Of a stretch of DNA of 8,685 bases, positions 6,312-8,685 are shown piece by piece. The position numbers and the translations under genes are program-made. The notes beneath the pieces were generated by a model, which saw nothing but the letters and a program-made list of their open reading frames with translations, searched no databases and was not told where the DNA came from. Each line of letters begins with the position of its first letter. The first letter of the stretch is position 1. The stretch comes from an uncultured Jeotgalicoccus sp. (lineage in GTDB: Bacteria; Bacillota; Bacilli; Staphylococcales; Salinicoccaceae): the NCBI GenBank assembly GCA_947631305.1, contig CANRKV010000062.1, forward strand, positions 1 through 8,685, in the 5' to 3' direction.

Positions 6312-7649
6312 ATGAAACCATTCAGCGGATACGAGAATAAAAATGTCATCGTACTCGGTTATGGAAGAAGCGGAAAAAGTGCTGTAAATGCACTTGTCAG
6401 TTTAGGAGCAAACGTCACACTGACGACAAATGAAGTATTCTCTGATGAAGAAGCTGAACAGAAATATAATGCGTGGGGCGTCGAAATAGTCGATGGACAC
6501 CATCCGGCCAATCTATTAAATCGAGCAGATTTAATCGTTAAAAATCCGGGTATTCCGTACAGTATTCCCTTTTTAACAGAAGCAGAGGAAAGAAAGATTC
6601 CAATCGTTACAGAAGTTGAGATTGCGCATCATCTGAGTGAAGCGCCGATTTATGCGCTGACCGGCACAAACGGTAAAACGACGTGCACACACCTCTTGGG
6701 TGAAATGCTTGAACACAACGGCAGCAGTCCTGTTTTATGCGGTAATATCGGCTATCCGGCAACAGCTGCTGCAATGGAAGCGACAGCTGATGATACATTG
6801 CTTATGGAACTGTCATCATTTCAGCTGATGGGCATTAAAGAATTCAGACCGAATATTGCGGTCATTACGAATATCTATGAAGCGCATTTGGATTATCACG
6901 GCTCGGTTGAAGAATACGTTCACGCCAAGCTTGAAATATTTAAAAATATGACAGCAGATGATCTGCTGATTTTCAATAAAAAGCAGGCGTCCATGCTGGA
7001 AGCTCTGGACATTAAATGCCGCATCCAGTATTTTGACACTGACAGTAAAGCTGATGCATACGCAGCTGACGGTAATTTAATCGTGCACGGTGAAGTAATT
7101 ATGCCGGTTAAAGACGTCGTATTAAAAGGTGAGCATAACATCGAGAATATTCTCGCAACACTGCTCGTTGCCTCAGCGCACGGCGTAAGCCTGGAAGCAA
7201 TGAAACAGACACTCACTGCTTTCAGCGGCATATCACACAGACTTGAACGCCTCGGTGCAATCGATGAGGTAATATATTACAACGACTCCAAGGCGACAAA
7301 CAATCTGGCAACATCATTTGCACTGAAGAGCTTTGATACACCGGTTATCTGGCTTGCAGGCGGACTGGACCGCGGGCAGTCGCTCGATGAGTTAATGCAG
7401 TACGCGGGACACGTGAAGCGGATTGTATCGTTCGGGGAAACATCTCCTAAATTCAAAGCACTTGCAGAGAAGCTGAATATTCCTTATGACGTTACTGATA
7501 ACCCGTATACAGGAATAGAACTGACACATCGTCACGCAGTACCCGGAGATACAGTGCTATTTTCCCCGGCATGTGCAAGCTGGGATCAGTATAAAGATTA
7601 TGAGCGCCGCGGGGATCACTTCAAAGAAGGTTTCGCAAAACTCAGCTAA
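6312..7649 (+). CDS. murD: UDP-N-acetylmuramoyl-L-alanine--D-glutamate ligase MurD
   Basis: MurD is the cytoplasmic ATP-dependent ligase that adds D-glutamate to UDP-MurNAc-L-alanine, the second amino acid of the peptidoglycan stem. The 445 residues cover three domains: an N-terminal Rossmann-like UDP-binding domain (about 1-105, with VIVLGYGRSGKSA near 12-24), the central ATPase domain with the P-loop GTNGKTT (118-124), ELSSFQL (166-172) and the AHLDYHGS segment (191-198), and the C-terminal ligand-binding domain with YNDSKATN (323-330), GGLDRG (350-355) and SPACASWDQYKDYERRGD (418-435). K206 in HAKLEIF is in the position of the lysine that is carbamylated in the family. AGGAGTGA at 6298-6305, within the end of mraY, is its ribosome binding site; only one base separates the two genes. 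Confidence 0.98.
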   Translation: MKPFSGYENKNVIVLGYGRSGKSAVNALVSLGANVTLTTNEVFSDEEAEQKYNAWGVEIVDGHHPANLLNRADLIVKNPGIPYSIPFLTEAEERKIPIVTEVEIAHHLSEAPIYALTGTNGKTTCTHLLGEMLEHNGSSPVLCGNIGYPATAAAMEATADDTLLMELSSFQLMGIKEFRPNIAVITNIYEAHLDYHGSVEEYVHAKLEIFKNMTADDLLIFNKKQASMLEALDIKCRIQYFDTDSKADAYAADGNLIVHGEVIMPVKDVVLKGEHNIENILATLLVASAHGVSLEAMKQTLTAFSGISHRLERLGAIDEVIYYNDSKATNNLATSFALKSFDTPVIWLAGGLDRGQSLDELMQYAGHVKRIVSFGETSPKFKALAEKLNIPYDVTDNPYTGIELTHRHAVPGDTVLFSPACASWDQYKDYERRGDHFKEGFAKLS

Positions 7650-7654
7650 AAGAT

Positions 7655-7662
7655 AAGGAGGT
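7655..7662 (+). promoter_or_regulatory. Strong ribosome binding site of divIB
   Basis: AAGGAGGT lies 7 nt before the ATG at 7670 in the 20-nt gap after murD. It is the best Shine-Dalgarno match in the window and fixes the start of divIB, whose N-terminus is too variable to decide by homology. Confidence 0.88.
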
Positions 7663-7669
7663 ATAGCCG

Positions 7670-8685
7670 ATGAGTAACGATGATAATAATATCGATGACA
7701 TAAAAGAAAAATTAAAAAAGAAACGTCAGGATACTGAGTATGTCGGCTATACTGCTAAAACATCGGATACTAAAGATGAAGCTGAAACAGAGCCGGAAAA
7801 CAAAGAGGTTCCTAAAAAAGAAACACCTGAAGACACAGAATCATCATTAACAATTGAACACTATAAAGATTTTGAAGATAAAAAACCCGCTGCTGAAAAT
7901 ACCAAAGATAAAAAGAAAAAAGGTAAACAGAAAAATAAAGCCGTTAAAGACAAAGAACGTAACGGTAAAAAATCAGCGGCGGCAGATAAAAGAAAAGACA
8001 AAATGAAAAAACCGAAGAAGCCGAAAAAAGAGTTTCAGTTTAAACGGGTACATATGTATATCGGAATTATAATCTTTTTAATACTGCTGCTCGGTGTGCT
8101 CTTATGGTATGTGTTTTCCAGCGCCAGTGATGTTAAAGAAATTAACTTTGAGGGCAACAGCCTGGTTACAGAAACTGAACTTGAAGAGCGTATCGGATTC
8201 AGTACCGGAGATAAGATGTTCAGTATTTCTGCCGGCAAAGCTGAGGACAACGTTGAACTGCTGCCGGTTATTGAAGAAGTCTCTGTAGAGCGTGACTGGC
8301 CGAACAATGTTACAGTTAATGTTAATGAATACAAAGCTATTGCTTACATTAATAGTGAAGATCTTTATTTCCCGGTGCTTGAAAACAGCAGAATACAGCG
8401 GGGCTATCCAAGTGCCCCCCGTAACGCACCGATTATTTATAATTTCGAAGGTGAAGAATTCGATGCGCTTGTTGCAGCACTGAATGAAATTGAAGTCGAT
8501 ATACTGGAAAGTATTTCAGAGATTTACTTCCGCCCGACAGATAATTCGATGCGCCGTATTCACGTATTCATGAATGACGGACAGGAAATAGTTGCCGACT
8601 ATGAAACGTTTAGTGATAAAATGAATTACTATATCGGTATCCGTCAGGAAATCGGTGATGAGACCGGCGGTATAATAGATATGGA
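7670..8685 (+). CDS. divIB: Cell division protein DivIB (FtsQ family), 3'-truncated by the window edge
   Basis: DivIB is a bitopic divisome protein that works with FtsL and DivIC and is thought to stabilise them and link them to septal wall synthesis. The frame is open from the ATG at 7670 to the window end (338 complete codons), so the gene continues to the right; staphylococcal DivIB is about 440 residues. In order: a hydrophilic cytoplasmic tail (1-127), first acidic and mixed (MSNDDNNIDDIKEKLKKKRQ at the start), then a lysine-rich block with 25 Lys/Arg among residues 79-126; one membrane span at about 128-150 (MYIGIIIFLILLLGVLLWYV); a POTRA domain (about 153-222) beginning VKEINFEGNSLVTETEL with ERDWPNNVTVNVNEYKAIAYI at its end; then the start of the beta domain (about 225 onward). 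It lies 20 nt after murD; ftsA and ftsZ would be expected next. Confidence 0.95.
   Translation, partial: MSNDDNNIDDIKEKLKKKRQDTEYVGYTAKTSDTKDEAETEPENKEVPKKETPEDTESSLTIEHYKDFEDKKPAAENTKDKKKKGKQKNKAVKDKERNGKKSAAADKRKDKMKKPKKPKKEFQFKRVHMYIGIIIFLILLLGVLLWYVFSSASDVKEINFEGNSLVTETELEERIGFSTGDKMFSISAGKAEDNVELLPVIEEVSVERDWPNNVTVNVNEYKAIAYINSEDLYFPVLENSRIQRGYPSAPRNAPIIYNFEGEEFDALVAALNEIEVDILESISEIYFRPTDNSMRRIHVFMNDGQEIVADYETFSDKMNYYIGIRQEIGDETGGIIDM

Noticed and set aside
8094..8483. Short + strand open frames (8094-8288 and 8292-8483) at the right end.
   Set aside because: They are out-of-frame shadows of divIB, whose true frame runs from 7670 through the window edge.

Overview
The window carries the front part of a division and cell wall (dcw) gene cluster from a Gram-positive, Firmicutes-type bacterium, most likely a member of the Staphylococcaceae. 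Three things point there: a bacillithiol gene (bshC) directly upstream of mraZ; the order mraZ-rsmH-ftsL-pbp1-mraY-murD-divIB, without the murE, spoVE/ftsW, murG and murB genes that Bacillus carries in the same cluster; and a DivIB with a long charged cytoplasmic tail. Base composition is moderately AT-rich but not as low as in Staphylococcus aureus. A halotolerant relative such as Jeotgalicoccus or Salinicoccus is plausible, but that genus-level guess is weak.

Layout, all on the + strand: 1-1305 is the 3' part of bshC (its start lies left of the window). 1306-1443 is the only real intergenic region. It holds a strong intrinsic terminator for bshC, a probable -10 box, and three GTGG repeats spaced exactly 10 bp apart that look like the MraZ operator. 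From 1444 to the end runs one tight operon: mraZ (1444-1875), rsmH (1887-2816, TTG start), ftsL (2828-3205), pbp1 (3192-5339, overlapping ftsL by 14 nt), mraY (5348-6310), murD (6312-7649) and divIB (7670 to beyond the right edge). Gaps between these genes are 1 to 20 nt, and I see no terminator between them.

How the genes work together: MraZ is the likely autoregulator of the operon. RsmH modifies the ribosomal decoding site. MurD adds D-glutamate to the cytoplasmic wall precursor, and MraY moves the finished MurNAc-pentapeptide onto the lipid carrier. PBP1 cross-links septal peptidoglycan, and FtsL and DivIB are single-pass membrane proteins of the divisome that work with the septal transpeptidase. 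BshC belongs to a different pathway (bacillithiol) and is separated by the terminator.

The window is mostly ordinary, highly conserved core genome. I found no mobile element, CRISPR array, RNA gene, toxin-antitoxin pair, defence gene or unknown system, and no credible gene on the minus strand. The points worth a second look are regulatory: the 10-bp-phased MraZ-type operator, a terminator-like hairpin inside the first codons of pbp1, and the weakly initiated ftsL/pbp1 overlap.
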